Shown one piece after another: positions 1-11,261 of a DNA stretch of 64,000 nt. Every line of letters begins with the position of its first letter. The first letter of the stretch is position 1. The DNA is from Oryza sativa Japonica Group (lineage: Eukaryota > Streptophyta > Magnoliopsida > Poales > Poaceae): NCBI RefSeq assembly GCF_034140825.1, contig NC_089037.1, positions 3,073,501-3,137,500 of the forward strand, written 5' to 3'. The notes beneath the pieces are model-generated. The model was given only the letters and a program-made list of their open reading frames with translations. It was not told where the DNA came from and ran no database searches. A program made the translations under genes and the position numbers.

Positions 1-756
1 TTGGGGACGAAGAGAAACAGAGCTGAGGCAGAGGAGAGACAGAGTTTGGAGAGAGATAGATTTGATTTCTTTTTGCCAGGTTGGCCACAGCCATTCTCTC
101 TCTCGAGTATTTATCTCCTGATTACATGGACCGTTTGCCCAAACGATTTAAAGCACGCAGGCCGCATTCTATTTGATAAAGTCTAGCCCAAAACACACAC
201 ACTATCATTCACAGTTAAACCTCTTTCTCAGTGTCACCATTGCCGGTCATGACATAATCCTACAGAGTACAGATCGGAAAAAAAGGTGTAGTTTTTCTGT
301 ACAACACAACTGCAGGAGCTTTGAATCAAAGGATATAACAGTAGAACGGGCATATGTGATACCCGCTTGGAGGGCGGGGAGGCAACGACGGCGGTGGCGG
401 TGGAGACATCGATGGCCTTCCTCAACCGACGGTAGCGTCGTGGAGCCGCCTCCTCCGTAGCCATCGGATCTTGATTGTCGCCGGCTGGATGACCGATCGG
501 CGGCGAGGGATTGGAGAGAGGGCTGGACGGATTCGAGAAGGATGGAGGCGCAAGCGGCGGCAGAGCGATTGGAGAGGACGGGCCGCGAGCGGCGCCGGGG
601 GATTGGAGGGGGAAAAGCTCCGGGGCGTCCGTACAGTTTTATGGTTTGCATCTCAGCCCGTTTGTGTTCGGCTCAACGTGTCCTTTCCGATACGAAAAAG
701 CTCCGATTTTGGCCCCCTTTTTCTGCATCTGAAGTTTGGACGCAACTCGGGATCGG
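1..756. other. Intergenic left edge, possible promoter of a leftward gene
   Basis: I recognise no coding sequence here. On the minus strand, a TATA-like GATAAATAC lies near 107-117 and is followed leftward by CT-rich sequence that runs off the window, as a plant 5' UTR would. This may be the promoter and leader of a gene lying mostly outside the window. Positions 340-640 are very GC-rich with open frames in several readings, which base composition alone explains. Confidence 0.3.
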
Positions 757-2225
757 CGCCCGATGGGATTCAGCTTGGGTGACTTTGTGTTGGCATGTCA
801 CAACGTGACATTGTGAGGATCTCTGCCATCAAAAACACATCCAACGGCTCGTTTGGTTGGGCCCGCCTGCAGGTCGGAAATTTAGCCGCCGATCCATCCG
901 TCCCGCGGGAGATGGCGCCCGCCGATCCAACCCATCCCGTTTCGCCTCGCCCGAGTCCAGCCGTCGCCATCGCCGTGAGCCAGCTGGGAGGCTTGCTGTC
1001 ACCGCGCGAGGCCGTCGGGCTCGCCGCGAGTGGGGAGGGGACCGGGCGGCCGCCGCGCAAGGCCGGGGTCGGGGCCCTGCCCTGCTGCCACGACCGAGGA
1101 GAGAAGCCAAGCCGCCGCGCGAGGCCAACTCCATGCCCTGTCGGCCTGTCCTGCCGTGACCTGTGGAGAGGCGCCAGGGCGTCGAGGCCCTACCCTGCCG
1201 CCGCGACCGGGGGACCGGGAAAGCTACCAACAGTACGATAGAACATTTTTCTCTGAAACTCAGTCAGTCAACACAAGGGAGATAGCTATATCCAATTCAC
1301 TCACAAATGCAGTGAAATCATTGCATTTCCCTCCATTTGAATGGCACAACCATACATCTCCTTTGAAGTCATATATATCAAGCATCAGCGCGCGAACACC
1401 ATTCTGCAAAAAAAAAAAGAAGCTATTTCTATGAGAATCAATTGTGGCTAGATGTATCGTCAGACATGTAGAACAATGGCTAGAACAGATGATGCATATA
1501 GCAGGTGCGACATTTAATTGATCAGTGACTGTATCCTCTTGGTTGTCAAAGGTGATGCGTGGAACTCCAGTGTGCGATGGCTCCCCAACAATTGCAAATG
1601 AATTGTGTGTCGTGAGATAGGCATACTAGTTGAATGGCAGCGAGTTGTTTTGAAGAACAAATCAAAAGCAAACTCCAGTCAGGATGCAGCAAACAGAAGC
1701 TGTTTGATGTCCATAGGCTGATGCTTGTGCAGGTAGCCGGCAGGGGCAGCGCGGCCTCCAGGACGTCCCCTCCTCCACGCGCCGAGCTGCAGATTACAGA
1801 AGAAAAATGAGGCCGGTTCACCACGGCTGCAGATCACCACGACTGCCTGGACTGGCTCGGCGGCCTCCAACCGCAACCACCACCGCACGAGGGCAGGCCT
1901 GGTGGCCGACCGCTGCTCGCGCCGGCAGGGCCACCGCGGCGATCTCGACGCTCGCGCGCGGCGGCCCCACCGGAGTCCCGCGGCGACAACCCCCTTCCGA
2001 GCGGTGGCACCGGCCCCCTTCCAAGTGGCGGCGGTGGTGGTTCTGGGGGATTCGCGAGCAGCGTGCTCCGGCAGGAAACGGAGCAATGCGGGGTGAAAGC
2101 TGAGGCCTGCAGGTGGGCCAGCGCAGTGGACCCTTGGATTTATTTTCAACGGCCCAGATCGCTGCAATGTCACACCGTGCCATACCATGGCAATGTCACA
2201 GAATCTGAGTCCCGCCCGATGGGAG
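757..2225. mobile_element. Mutator-like element (Pack-MULE type) with captured gene DNA
   Basis: Positions 757-873 and the reverse complement of 2106-2225 align over about 115 bp. Both inner edges end in CCTGCAGG, and both share a GTGACATTG block and a CGATCT/GGATCT-type stretch, so they form long, diverged terminal inverted repeats. Long repeats are typical of Mutator-like elements. The true outer ends are uncertain, because weaker similarity (AGCTCCGATTTT against AGCTTCCGATTTT) reaches to about 690 and 2242. I found no clear 9-bp target duplication. The inside holds a phosphodiesterase gene fragment at 1305-1604 and two GC-rich blocks (875-1240 and 1740-2105) of unknown origin. No transposase is visible, so it would be non-autonomous. 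Confidence 0.5.
1305..1604 (-). pseudogene. Captured fragment of a PLC-like phosphodiesterase (PI-PLC X domain) gene
   Basis: Read leftward, 1604-1512 encodes 31 residues including NSFAIVGEP and FDNQEDTVTDQLN. A 108-bp intron follows, then 1403-1305 encodes 33 residues including NGVRALMLDIYDF and WLCHSNGGKC. The flanking GTGAGT donor and TTTGCAG acceptor are kept and phases match. These peptides match, from memory, the plant PLC-like phosphodiesterase family of Arabidopsis At5g67130, in which the NGVRGLMLD and DIWLCHS stretches lie side by side. Only about 64 residues of the domain are present, with no start, no stop and no rest of the fold. It is therefore a captured piece inside the surrounding MULE-type element, not a working gene. 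Confidence 0.7.
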
Positions 2226-3558
2226 GGGGAAAATCGGAAGCTGACATCAGTATAACACATGCGCGCAAAATCACTTTAAACTATTTTTTCTCTTAAATTA
2301 TTTATCCAAGTCATTGAAAACCGCATGTCGTAATATTGAGTCGATGGTTATGCAGTTGTTCGCTAACTTTGGATGGAGATTCATAAATAGGATTCAATAA
2401 TTTTTGTGATCTTTTTATGCTGTGAGTTTTCATTAATCTGTATGCTTTTGTTTATTCAGGTGTGAGTTTTTATTGAGTTGGAGTAATAATTGGCTATAGC
2501 TTTTTGAGCAAAGGCAAGGATTATATTCCATTATCTAAAAAATTAGATCTATACATAGTAAAACATTATGAGTACACTAACATTTTTTTTTAAAAAAAAT
2601 GAAACGAATTTCCTTAACAGAGGATTTCCAAAATACGCGGGCAATTTGTTGCAACGGAGTATGTGGTGGGGCCACGTGGCTGGTGGGGGCAGGAACATGT
2701 GGTGGGCCCACAGAGCACGTGCGCGTATCGTGGGGGGGAGAGCGACCGATTTTTCCCCTCCTCGAGCGACCGATCAGCAGCAATTCTGCTGAAGTTCTAA
2801 ACGTATGAGAAACTTTTGGTGACAGCTCAAACAACGTTGGCTAGATGTAAGTTAGTAAAATTTATTGTTAGAACTTTTGATTTTTTTAATCCTAATTTGT
2901 TTTTAGCTTGGCTTTTAAATTTTAAGATTGTTTTACCTGGAATAGCTCTAATTTACACCACCTTTAGAATAGGACATGACTATATAGCGCACGATCGCTG
3001 GTTTGATTAAGGCCCTGTTTAGATCTCACCCTAAAATTTTTTGACCTGTCAAATATAATGTTTGAACACCTGTATGAAATATTAAATGATTATACACTGT
3101 AATTATAATTGTTAAATTTTTAGAAAAAAAATTGTCGACAGATATGTAGCCAAAAGTGAACTGGCAATACCAACGCCGAACGCATACGCAACGGCGTCAT
3201 AGCACGAGTAGCACCTTTTCTCATGGCCCTATGTATCGTGGAGTCTGTGTGATATTTGTTGTAAGTATTGGGAAGTGGAGGACCAGACTTTGCCTAAGCT
3301 GTGCGTCGTCAAGTTTCAACCAGGTCAGGTGTGTGCCTCTCGCTGTAGTAGTCTCTACCATTCCCAGCGCATGAAACCGACCGTAATGAAGAAAGCCCAC
3401 GACGCACCCCAACTACCCAAGTGACACTCGTCACTCGTGCCGTCGGTCATGTGCATGCACCACGCACGCATGGAATCCACGGCAACAGCGGCGACGCACG
3501 CCCACCACCTCTAGACTCTAGTAGTTGTAGTACACCCCAATGCCACATGCAAAAGCGA
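2226..3558. other. AT-rich intergenic DNA with a truncated MITE
   Basis: No gene is recognised. A sequence starting GGCCCTGTTTAGATC at about 3011 and running to about 3140 resembles one end of a common rice MITE whose other end is missing. The rest is AT-rich, with a moderately GC-rich stretch at 2640-2790 containing frames that resemble no family I know. Confidence 0.4.
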
Positions 3559-3894
3559 GGGGTTGTTTGGTTGGCATACTCACATTACTAAAACGTGCCA
3601 TACTTTATTTAGCTAAAGCTGTTTGGATGCTATATTAAGTTTGCCACCATTCACCATACTTTTTATGCTACACTTGTCTAAGTTGTGACTTACAAAAAGT
3701 GAGCCACACCTTAGCTAGCAAAATTGAATTATGCCACACTTTATTGAGTTGATGATATGTGGGACCCAAATAGATAAGAAGTAATACTGCCACAAGTGTG
3801 GCTATAAACCAAACAATATACTAACTTGGTCAAACTTATCTAACATAAGTTGTGATAACCTTTGGCAAACTTTGGGAGCAAACCAAACAACCCC
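3559..3894. mobile_element. Tourist-like MITE
   Basis: The ends are inverted copies: GGGGTTGTTTGGTT at 3559 and AACCAAACAACCCC ending at 3894. The interior is AT-rich and non-coding, and carries the phrases GCCACACTT and ATGTGGGACCC. Length 336 bp. No clear TTA target duplication was found, so the exact limits may be off by a few bases. Confidence 0.65.
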
Positions 3895-3904
3895 TAACAT
3901 GCCT

Positions 3905-4075
3905 AACATGTGGCTAACAAAATTGAAGCCACACTTCAACTATAGGAGAGCAAACTTGCCACACTTTTATGTGTCAATGATATGTGGGACCCACGTCATG
4001 GTGAAGAAATCTTATCATAAGTGTGGCACGAACCAAACGAATGCCTAACTTAATTAAACCTGGCTAATTTGAGTT
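3905..4075. repeat. Truncated second copy of the neighbouring MITE family
   Basis: The order of phrases in the 3559-3894 element recurs here (AAAATTGAA then GCCACACTT, ATGTGGGACCCA, AAGTGTGGC, AACCAAACGAATG) in the same orientation. The left end is missing. It looks like an older, partial copy lying beside the fuller one. Confidence 0.5.
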
Positions 4076-5258
4076 GTGTCACAGTGAAGCAAATTGTGGC
4101 ATTGAGCCTCACAGCCCCTCAATTCTGCTGCGGGTCGCGACTTTGCGAATTGCGAGTAGTTGGCGCACGTACTACTCCTACTACACGTCCACTGCGTGTG
4201 TCTGCGTTCCCGGACAAAATTGCCAGCCAGTGCACAAGTGCAGGCGTGCGGCCACTTCCCAAAGAAACCCAAGTAGTGGAATTTCCGGAAATTAAAACAG
4301 CATAAAGTGCTCCTACCACTCCTACTAGTAGTACTACTACTTCTACCCAACAATCATTCCAACCAGTCTCCAAACAAAAATAAAACTATTGCAACCAGCC
4401 TCCAAAAAAAAAAAAAAACCTTACCCCAACCGCCAACTCACGGGCTTTGGCCCCTGGCACGGCAGCCTTAACACCCTGTTTAATTCCATCTCCATGCCTC
4501 ATACCTACCCACTAGGCTAGCACCCACGACACACATAAACCGAGCAACCTGTGAGCAGATGGCCCCATTTGTCACTGGCAAATCGTGGAGGCGACACCGG
4601 TGTGAAACAACAAGCCGCACGACCCCCCAGAAATCTCCTCCTTTGCCTCGGCCCCTCCCACGGCGAGAGAGCGTCCACCCGACGCTCAGCAACTGGAGCA
4701 AGCACGGGCAACGAGTCGCAGTAAAACAGCAGTGCGGACTCGGAGACAGTACGGGGAAAACGCACATCGAGCGGTGGAGAGTGGAGTGGAGTCGAATGCA
4801 GCGCGAGTGAGTCCAAAACGACTCGTCTCGTAACACCGAAGCGACCGAGAGCGCCTACTGCCGCCTACTGCGCCTGCGCTGCCGCCGCGCAAGCCCAAGC
4901 GCAACGCATCCGCCTCTGCCTCATCCTCTCCTCCACTTGCTGGTCGCTGCCATTGCCTGCGCCTCCACTCCACTTCTCGCGGCTCGAGAGGCTGACGGCG
5001 GGGCGCCTCGAATTTCGCCCTCTCCGACGAGCGGAGGCGGAGGAGGGAGCCCAGGAAGAGGATGCGAAAGCAGTGAAGTTTGTAGAATTTTCAGTTGCAT
5101 TTTGCTGTTTCTGCTTGGGAGTTGCTTTGGGGCGATAAGAATTCTCTTGTTGATTTGTTCCTCGCAGGAGAGGAGGAGAAGAGGGGGGAACGGAAATCTC
5201 AGCTGCTGCGTCAGTCTCGCAGATCTGCTCCGTTGAGCTGCTGTTTCACGGAATCACC
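4076..5258. other. Promoter and 5' leader region of MCA1
   Basis: Non-coding. AT-rich to about 4450, then GC-rich from about 4600, which is usual upstream of a grass gene. No convincing TATA box was found. A short ATG frame of four codons opens at 5068. A TTCCTCGCAG at 5159-5168 could be a 5' UTR splice acceptor, but I could not pair it with a donor. Confidence 0.4.
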
Positions 5259-5331
5259 ATGGGTGGAAATCATCGCCATGGGTGGTAGGATTGGTTGGGT
5301 GTCGCCGATCTTCTCGCTTCACGCCAACTAA
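5259..5331 (+). promoter_or_regulatory. Two overlapping upstream ORFs before MCA1
   Basis: An ATG at 5259 opens a 9-residue frame (MGGNHRHGW) ending at 5288. A second ATG at 5278 opens a 17-residue frame (MGGRIGWVSPIFSLHAN) ending at 5331. Both end before the main MCA1 ATG at 5386. If they lie in the mature leader, scanning ribosomes would meet them first and main-frame translation would probably fall. Their presence in the mRNA is inferred. Confidence 0.5.
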
Positions 5332-5385
5332 TCGAGTGAATTGTGGGAAGAAGAAGAAGAAGAAGAAGCCGAGTAGACGACGGCA

Positions 5386-8300
5386 ATGGCGTCGTGGGAG
5401 AACCTCGGGGATGTGGCGACCGTCGTGCAGCTGACGGGGCTCGACGCGGTGCGGCTCATCTCCATGATCGTGAAGGCGGCGTCGACGGCGCGGCTGCACA
5501 AGCGCAACTGCCGCCGGTTCGCGCAGCATCTGAAGCTCATCGGCGGCCTGCTGGAGCAGCTGCGGGTGTCGGAGCTCAAGAAGTACCCGGAGACGCGGGA
5601 GCCGCTGGAGCAGCTCGAGGACGCGCTCCGCCGCGCCTACCTGCTCGTCCACTCCTGCCAGGACCGCTCCTACCTCTACCTCCTCGCCATGGGCTGGAAC
5701 ATCGTGTACCAGTTCCGCAAGGCGCAGAACGAGATCGACAACTACCTCCGCCTCGTCCCGCTCATCACCCTCGTCGACAACGCCCGCGTCAGGGTCGGTA
5801 AAACCATATCCCTTTCAGCTTCTCTCATCAGTGTTCATTTGTTTAATCGTGTAGTTGAGTGTTAGACTAGTAGCCTGGGCATGTAGGCTTTTAAGAAATG
5901 TTGGTTGCATCATTCTTTGATTCTAAAGTATGGTATATGGAATGTTTGCTTTTGAAATTGGATGGAAAATGATTTGTCTTGGATTCTTGGTGGTTTTCCT
6001 GTATGGTCTCATGGGTTCTTTGTTTTCTGTTGGTTGGTGTGACCCAAAGGATTCTATTTTAGAATCTATCTTCTGAATATAACCGACGCTGCAACCTTTT
6101 GGTGCTCCATCATTTTCATCGTCTATATAATCTGATTTTTTTGTTGGTGTGAATGTGACCCAAAGGATTGTGAAGGTATATGTATATGCTAGGAAACTGA
6201 TTTTTTTTTTAGCTCCAGCACAGTGAGCTCAATCACTAATCATGCCACTTGGGACTAGTGATCTGCATCGGATATCATGTTTATTTACTCCTATACTTGT
6301 CATCTTTGCTTCACAATCCTTTTTTTTCAGGAGCGGATGGAATACATTGAAAGGGATCAATGTGAATATTCTTTTGATGATGAAGACAAGGAGGTTCAAG
6401 ATGCTCTGTTAAACCCTGATCCAAGTACAAATCCTACGGTAGTGCTCAAGAAGACTCTGTCATGCTCTTATCCAAACTTGCCATTTAACGAAGCGCTTCG
6501 AAAGGAAAGTGAGAAGCTCCAAGTAGAACTTCAAAGATCACAAAGCAACATGGATATGGGCCAATGTGAGGTTATTCAACACCTCCTAGGAGTGACTAAA
6601 ACTGTGGCAAGTTCGATTCCAGAGAAATGTGCCACTCCTAAGGTTTCTGAAAAAGCTGACTCTAATCACACAAAAGTCAGTGAAGATAGTGCAAAAACAT
6701 ATCATGATGACTCTCCAAAGAAGCAAAAGGATGCCTGCACTGCACCACGGTTAGTAAGTTTAACTAGTTTCTTTCGGTGACTATCTTCTTATGATGTGGG
6801 TTGCAGTGGTAAAAAAGGCAGTGTATAAAACCTTTTCTCATTAAGTAACATTAACCTGAACAATTACTATGGCCATTTCTGGGTAAATCATGAAAAATGT
6901 GCGCATTCTTCCTTATTTTAGAGGTGTAAGTCTTGTATACTCAACTGTGTGATCCAACAAAAGAGAACTTCACTATGTTCTGTTCTAGACTTGAAATAGA
7001 AATTTTGTTATGTGCTTATGCCCCTCAAAATGCGTATGCACATTATAAAAATTTTGATAGTTCCTATGGTGCATATCTTTCTCAGAAGTTCTCCGCCATC
7101 TTCTTATGGCCATGATCTGGTCTCAAGCAGAGGATCATACAGCGACGAGTGGCATGCAGATTTGCTTGGTTGCTGTTCAGAGCCATCTTTGTGTATGTCC
7201 ATTTACCTTCTCTTTGGATGCGTGATTTAATGATTTCCCTATGGTGTTTAGATGCCATTTTTAGCACAGCTGTTCGGTTATGCATCTGTTTGTTTTCACA
7301 AGAATTTATCCAATTTAGTCATTCTATAAGTATGATTTATGTCCTTAGACATATCCTTTTTCTACATATATGAGTTGATCAATACTTTGTACTGATGTTT
7401 TGGGGGAGTAGGATCATGCAACTATGTAAAAGGATCATCTTATAACTAATGGTCTTGGAGTATTATGTACAGCGACTTAAGAAGATATCTTGTTATTTAT
7501 ACTTGCTTAGCTGCAAGAAACTACCGCCTTTCAAAAATGAAAAATAATGGTTAAGATTTACTAGATAATAGTAAAGTGGATGAAACAACAATCGCCATTT
7601 TAGCCTCTTTTCCTTGCTGATTACTGTTGAGATGCTGGTAGCCAATTACTGAAGAAGTAGTAATGCTATGATAGCAGCTAGCAGGGTCAAAGATGATCAG
7701 TTCTACTAAAAAATTATATAGAAATTAGTCTTGTTTTGTCTTTCCTCGGTACTTGTCAATTATATGGAAATATTTGTGACATATTTTTTTTTGCCATTTA
7801 TTTACATACTGTGATAGCACAGGTTTGAGAACATTAGTGCTTATTAATTATATGGAAATATCTGTTACATATTTTGCTTGCTATTTATTACTTGTTGTGA
7901 TAACACAGGTTTGAGAACATTCTTTTTCCCCTGTGGAACATTCTCAAAGATTGCTTCAATTGCGAAGAACAGGCCCATGTGTAAGAATATTTCCCTGACA
8001 ATAATCATCATGTTGAGAGTTGATAATTTTTGTTCCTCCTAGCATTTTTCTTCATTTCCCTGAAAATAGTCATCATGTATTATTTGCCTCCACTTGTTTT
8101 ACTATGGTGCTGACTTTTCTGCATTTGGATAGTAATTTCCAAGGGTGTGCAGTATCTTGTTTATGTTAGCTAGTGTTAGACCAAACAGATTGGCCTTGCA
8201 TGTTCTCTGCATCTTGAGTTCTAAAGTTTGTTGTCAACAAAATTCTCCATCAAAATGCTTCCAAATAGGATTCTATGCCACATTTTCTGTGGACTGAATT

Positions 8301-9506
8301 ACTTATGTAATCTGAAAGGCTGGTTGACACTGATAAAAAAAAATTTCAGCATCGTCGGAAGCATGCAATGATATTATGGCATATTCCCTGATATTATCCT
8401 GCTGTTGTTACACTTGCTGTGTGAGGAGAAAGCTTCGTCAAAAGCTAAATATTGCGGTAAATTTTCCTGTCCCTTCATATCTGTTGTCAATTGATTTTTT
8501 TTCCTGCTTCTCTAAAGTAGAAGTGCTTCATTCTGACCCTACAATGTGAAACTGAGCTACCTCTGGAATTGTTACAGCTCCATGTTATACACTATGGGTC
8601 ATTTCAGAACTGATTAACTGAACTAGACTATAACTGGGGCTATGGGTCATTTTGGCTAAAGGATTATAAATGAAACTAACTTAACAAAATGTCTGTCTGT
8701 CCATTGCTAATGCAGAGGTTTGTTAAAAGATTGGGTAGAGTTTTATCTGAAAGAATTACCATGCACACTATGGAGCGTTCGTATATCCTAAGAGCCTTTT
8801 ATGTTACTTAAAACTCTGTTTATGTTATGCCGCTGACAGGGAGGTTGCATTGATGATTTCCTATCACATTTGATGTGTTGTTGCTGTGCGCTTGTTCAAG
8901 AATGGCGGGAAGTTGAGATTCGTGGAGCTTATGGTGAGTTTCCTACTTCCATGTTATCCAATTAACCAGTTGAGCACGTGGATATTATAGGGAATATACA
9001 TGGATGATGGAGTATATATAACAGTCCACATTTCCTCCTTAACAGTATCCTAAATACTAGTATATGGCACTGTTGACTTTTATTTGGTCAATCTTTTGAA
9101 ACTTTGACCATTAATAGCTCTGAAAACATTAAAAAAAACAAGTGGATATATTTTTCTTTATAAGTACATTTACAATATTACAATTTTGTTAGAAATGATC
9201 TTAAATTCTAATTGATAAACAGTGATCAGCGTTGCTCACTGAACACGGAATGAATTCAACAGTGTTATATATTTAAAAACAGATGTAGTAAATGGGAAGG
9301 AAGATTGTATTATAGTGATATGGTCTCGAATCTTCTACGGTTGAAACATTGCTCTGAAACATTTCATGTCATCATAACCCTGCCGATCTCAAAGACAAGC
9401 ACAACATGATTTAAATTGCACAAGCAATATTAATCAGTATGCCTCATTTCCTGCAGGAGAGAGGACTAAGATTAGCCCACCCTCATTTCAGTACATGGAA
9501 CACTAA
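5386..9506 (+). CDS. MCA1: MCA1, mechanosensitive Ca2+-permeable channel component
   Basis: Plant MID1-complementing activity protein, which mediates stretch-linked Ca2+ uptake at the plasma membrane. Exons: 5386-5793, 6331-6749, 7086-7192, 7909-7980, 8350-8456, 8840-8933, 9457-9506. Together they give 418 aa, the length expected of the family. The N-terminal segment near residues 10-30 (VVQLTGLDAV) holds an Asp at position 20, which matches Asp21 reported as essential in Arabidopsis MCA1. A charged region (ERMEYIERDQCEY) and a likely coiled coil (EALRKESEKLQVELQRSQ) follow. The C-terminal half is a PLAC8 domain: CCSEPSLC, FFFPCGTFSKIA, CCCYTCCVRRKLR, CCCCALVQEWREVEIRGAYG. The protein ends at ISPPSFQYMEH. 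All seven exons join in phase. Upstream ORFs and a duplicated acceptor at exon 4 may affect expression. The next gene converges from the other strand. I am very sure of the identity. Confidence 0.93.
7755..7921 (+). repeat. Tandem duplication containing a splice acceptor
   Basis: Two imperfect ~80-bp copies (7755-7835 and 7843-7921) both run from an ATTATATGGAAATAT phrase to ACACAGGTTTGAGAACATT or a close form of it. The second copy holds the true acceptor of MCA1 exon 4, which begins at 7909. The first copy therefore carries a decoy acceptor and the first bases of the exon, inside intron 3. Confidence 0.7.
9057..9290. repeat. Decayed Stowaway-type MITE
   Basis: The right end, read in reverse, is TACTACATCTGTTTTTAAATA, close to the Stowaway end sequence TACTCCCTCCGTTTTTAAATA of rice. 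The left part holds the TTGACTTTTATTTGGTCAA phrase common in such elements. The left terminus is too worn to place exactly. It lies in the last intron of MCA1. Confidence 0.45.
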
Positions 9507-11068
9507 GCAGCGATGCAAGGCTTGAGCTTCTGTGAAGATAATGACCTAAAGGCTAGAGCAACCCGGTATCGTACTACAATAGTAATGATGACACAGCTAC
9601 AACATTGTTGTATTTATGCTTACCCTGCATTGTTTGTGTTGGTACTCTGTTTATAGTAACATCAGTTGGTGTTGGGCACAGTATGTTGTATGTAGTACTT
9701 TGTAAGAAAAAACACAAGTTACATGCCCTCGTTGTGCTCGTCTCTGTTGAATCCCCCATGCATAATTTAACCTTTAGCTTCATTTGCACTATAAAACAGT
9801 AACAATATTAAAAAAGTCTCAAATTGCAAAGGCAATGGGGTCCAGAAACTCGGAGGAAGAAAACTGTTAACAGGTTTCTCAAAAAAAAAAAAAAACTGTT
9901 ACTAGTAGAGATAAACAATGCGATGCTGGGCCATGCGAACATGATGCAACAATTCAAACAAAGACCATCAACTAAAAAACATTAGACTTTCACCATGAGC
10001 TTCCGTTTACCACGACGTACATAAGCTTCCAAGGCTCAAGGCAGGATGTATATTTTGGCAATTTAAGCAGGTACGTCACTGGCCGCCATCTTATTTATCA
10101 GTATCTTGGCGAAATCCATTTCATAATCGTCATGTGAAGAATTGTTAAGCATGTGAACAGTTTCACGATGACGCGATCCACGGGACACGCAGACATACAT
10201 CAACGAAGGTCGTTGAGTTGAGATGACCGTCCTACCAGAGTTCCTCCAGGCTTCCTGTCGAAACTCAAACAACACCGGCAGATCGATGGCCTCACCGGGC
10301 GTAGCAGCCTAGGGTGAGTGCACCGGATGCAATCTGGCCGCACGCTACTGCTTTCAGCGAATCGAACGGAACAAGGAGTTCGGATAATAAAACTCCGAAC
10401 CCCTTTTCAGGCTGCAGTAGAACCAAAGCAAGGGTTCGGGAACAAAACTCCTAACCCGCGTAGCGCAGGTGACCGTCGTCTTTGTGCCCAACTATCTCTG
10501 TAGATTGCCATCTCTTGCTCTCGCAGGCTGCAGCAGAAGCTCTTGATAATGAATCAATGCTGGATGAATACAAAGTTCAGCACATTATTGGACGGGATCG
10601 CAATGCAAAATCACCGCGCTCGGAGGCAGCGTTCAGCGTGGCCGTGAGACTGCATTGGGCAAAAAGCGAAATCCAACAACTCCAGCGTCTCATGCTCTCA
10701 GCCCTGTCAAACTCAAAAACCGGAAAATCGATCGATGGCCTCACCGAGCCACGTCTCCGCCTTCCTCCAGACCACGCAGCTGAAACACCGAATACGAGGC
10801 CCGCGACCAATGTACCTTACCGAAGTGAGTATTAGTGTGGGCCATAGTAACTGGGTAGTAGTAGTTGTTCATAGCATCCACAGTGTTTATGTAGGGGATG
10901 GGAAGTAAGGTGGGGCCCGCTTTGAAAAAAAACGCAAGTTCGCTATAGACATTGGCTTGATGTGTCAGAAGGTGCTTATACCTGGTGGTAGCACTACTAT
11001 CCGGTATTAGTTCTTCACCACCTCCATAGTGGTTATTACCCGATAATAAGGTAATATTTAATGCTTAC
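9507..11068. other. 3' flank of MCA1 and MITE-rich intergenic DNA
   Basis: MCA1 3' UTR sequence probably reaches about 9800. An open frame at 10482-10835 (117 aa, containing SMLDEYKVQHIIGRDRN) matches no family I know and has no clear promoter. It follows a TTGCTCTCGCAG that looks like a splice acceptor, so it may be a stray exon. A worn inverted-repeat element may lie at 10845-11060. Confidence 0.35.
10375..10545 (+). repeat. Dispersed repeat, copy 1
   Basis: The order AATAAAACTCCGAACCCC, CAGGTGA, GCCCAACTAT, CTCTGTAGA, TTGCTCTCGCAGGCTGCAGC recurs at 11262-11436 in the same orientation, with length differences between the blocks. The element is unidentified. The shared GCTCTCGCAG followed by GCTGCAGC resembles an intron-exon boundary. 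Confidence 0.55.
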
Positions 11069-11070
11069 TA

Positions 11071-11220
11071 CTCCCTCCATTTAACAATATAAGTTATTTT
11101 AGCATTTTCCACATTTATATTGAAGTTAATGAATCTAGACATATATACCTATCTAGATTCATTAACATCAATATGAATGTGAGAAATGCTAGAATGAATT
11201 ATATTGTGAAACAGAGGAAG
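11071..11220. mobile_element. Stowaway MITE
   Basis: The ends are inverted copies: CTCCCTCCATTTAACAATAT at the left, and CTTCCTCTGTTTCACAATAT as the right end read in reverse. TA dinucleotides flank both sides (11069-11070, 11221-11222) as the target duplication. The 150-bp body folds on itself around a TCTAGATTCATTAAC repeat. Confidence 0.85.
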
Positions 11221-11261
11221 TACCTGCTATTTTGCTACACTGTAGATGCCCTGGGGATCAG

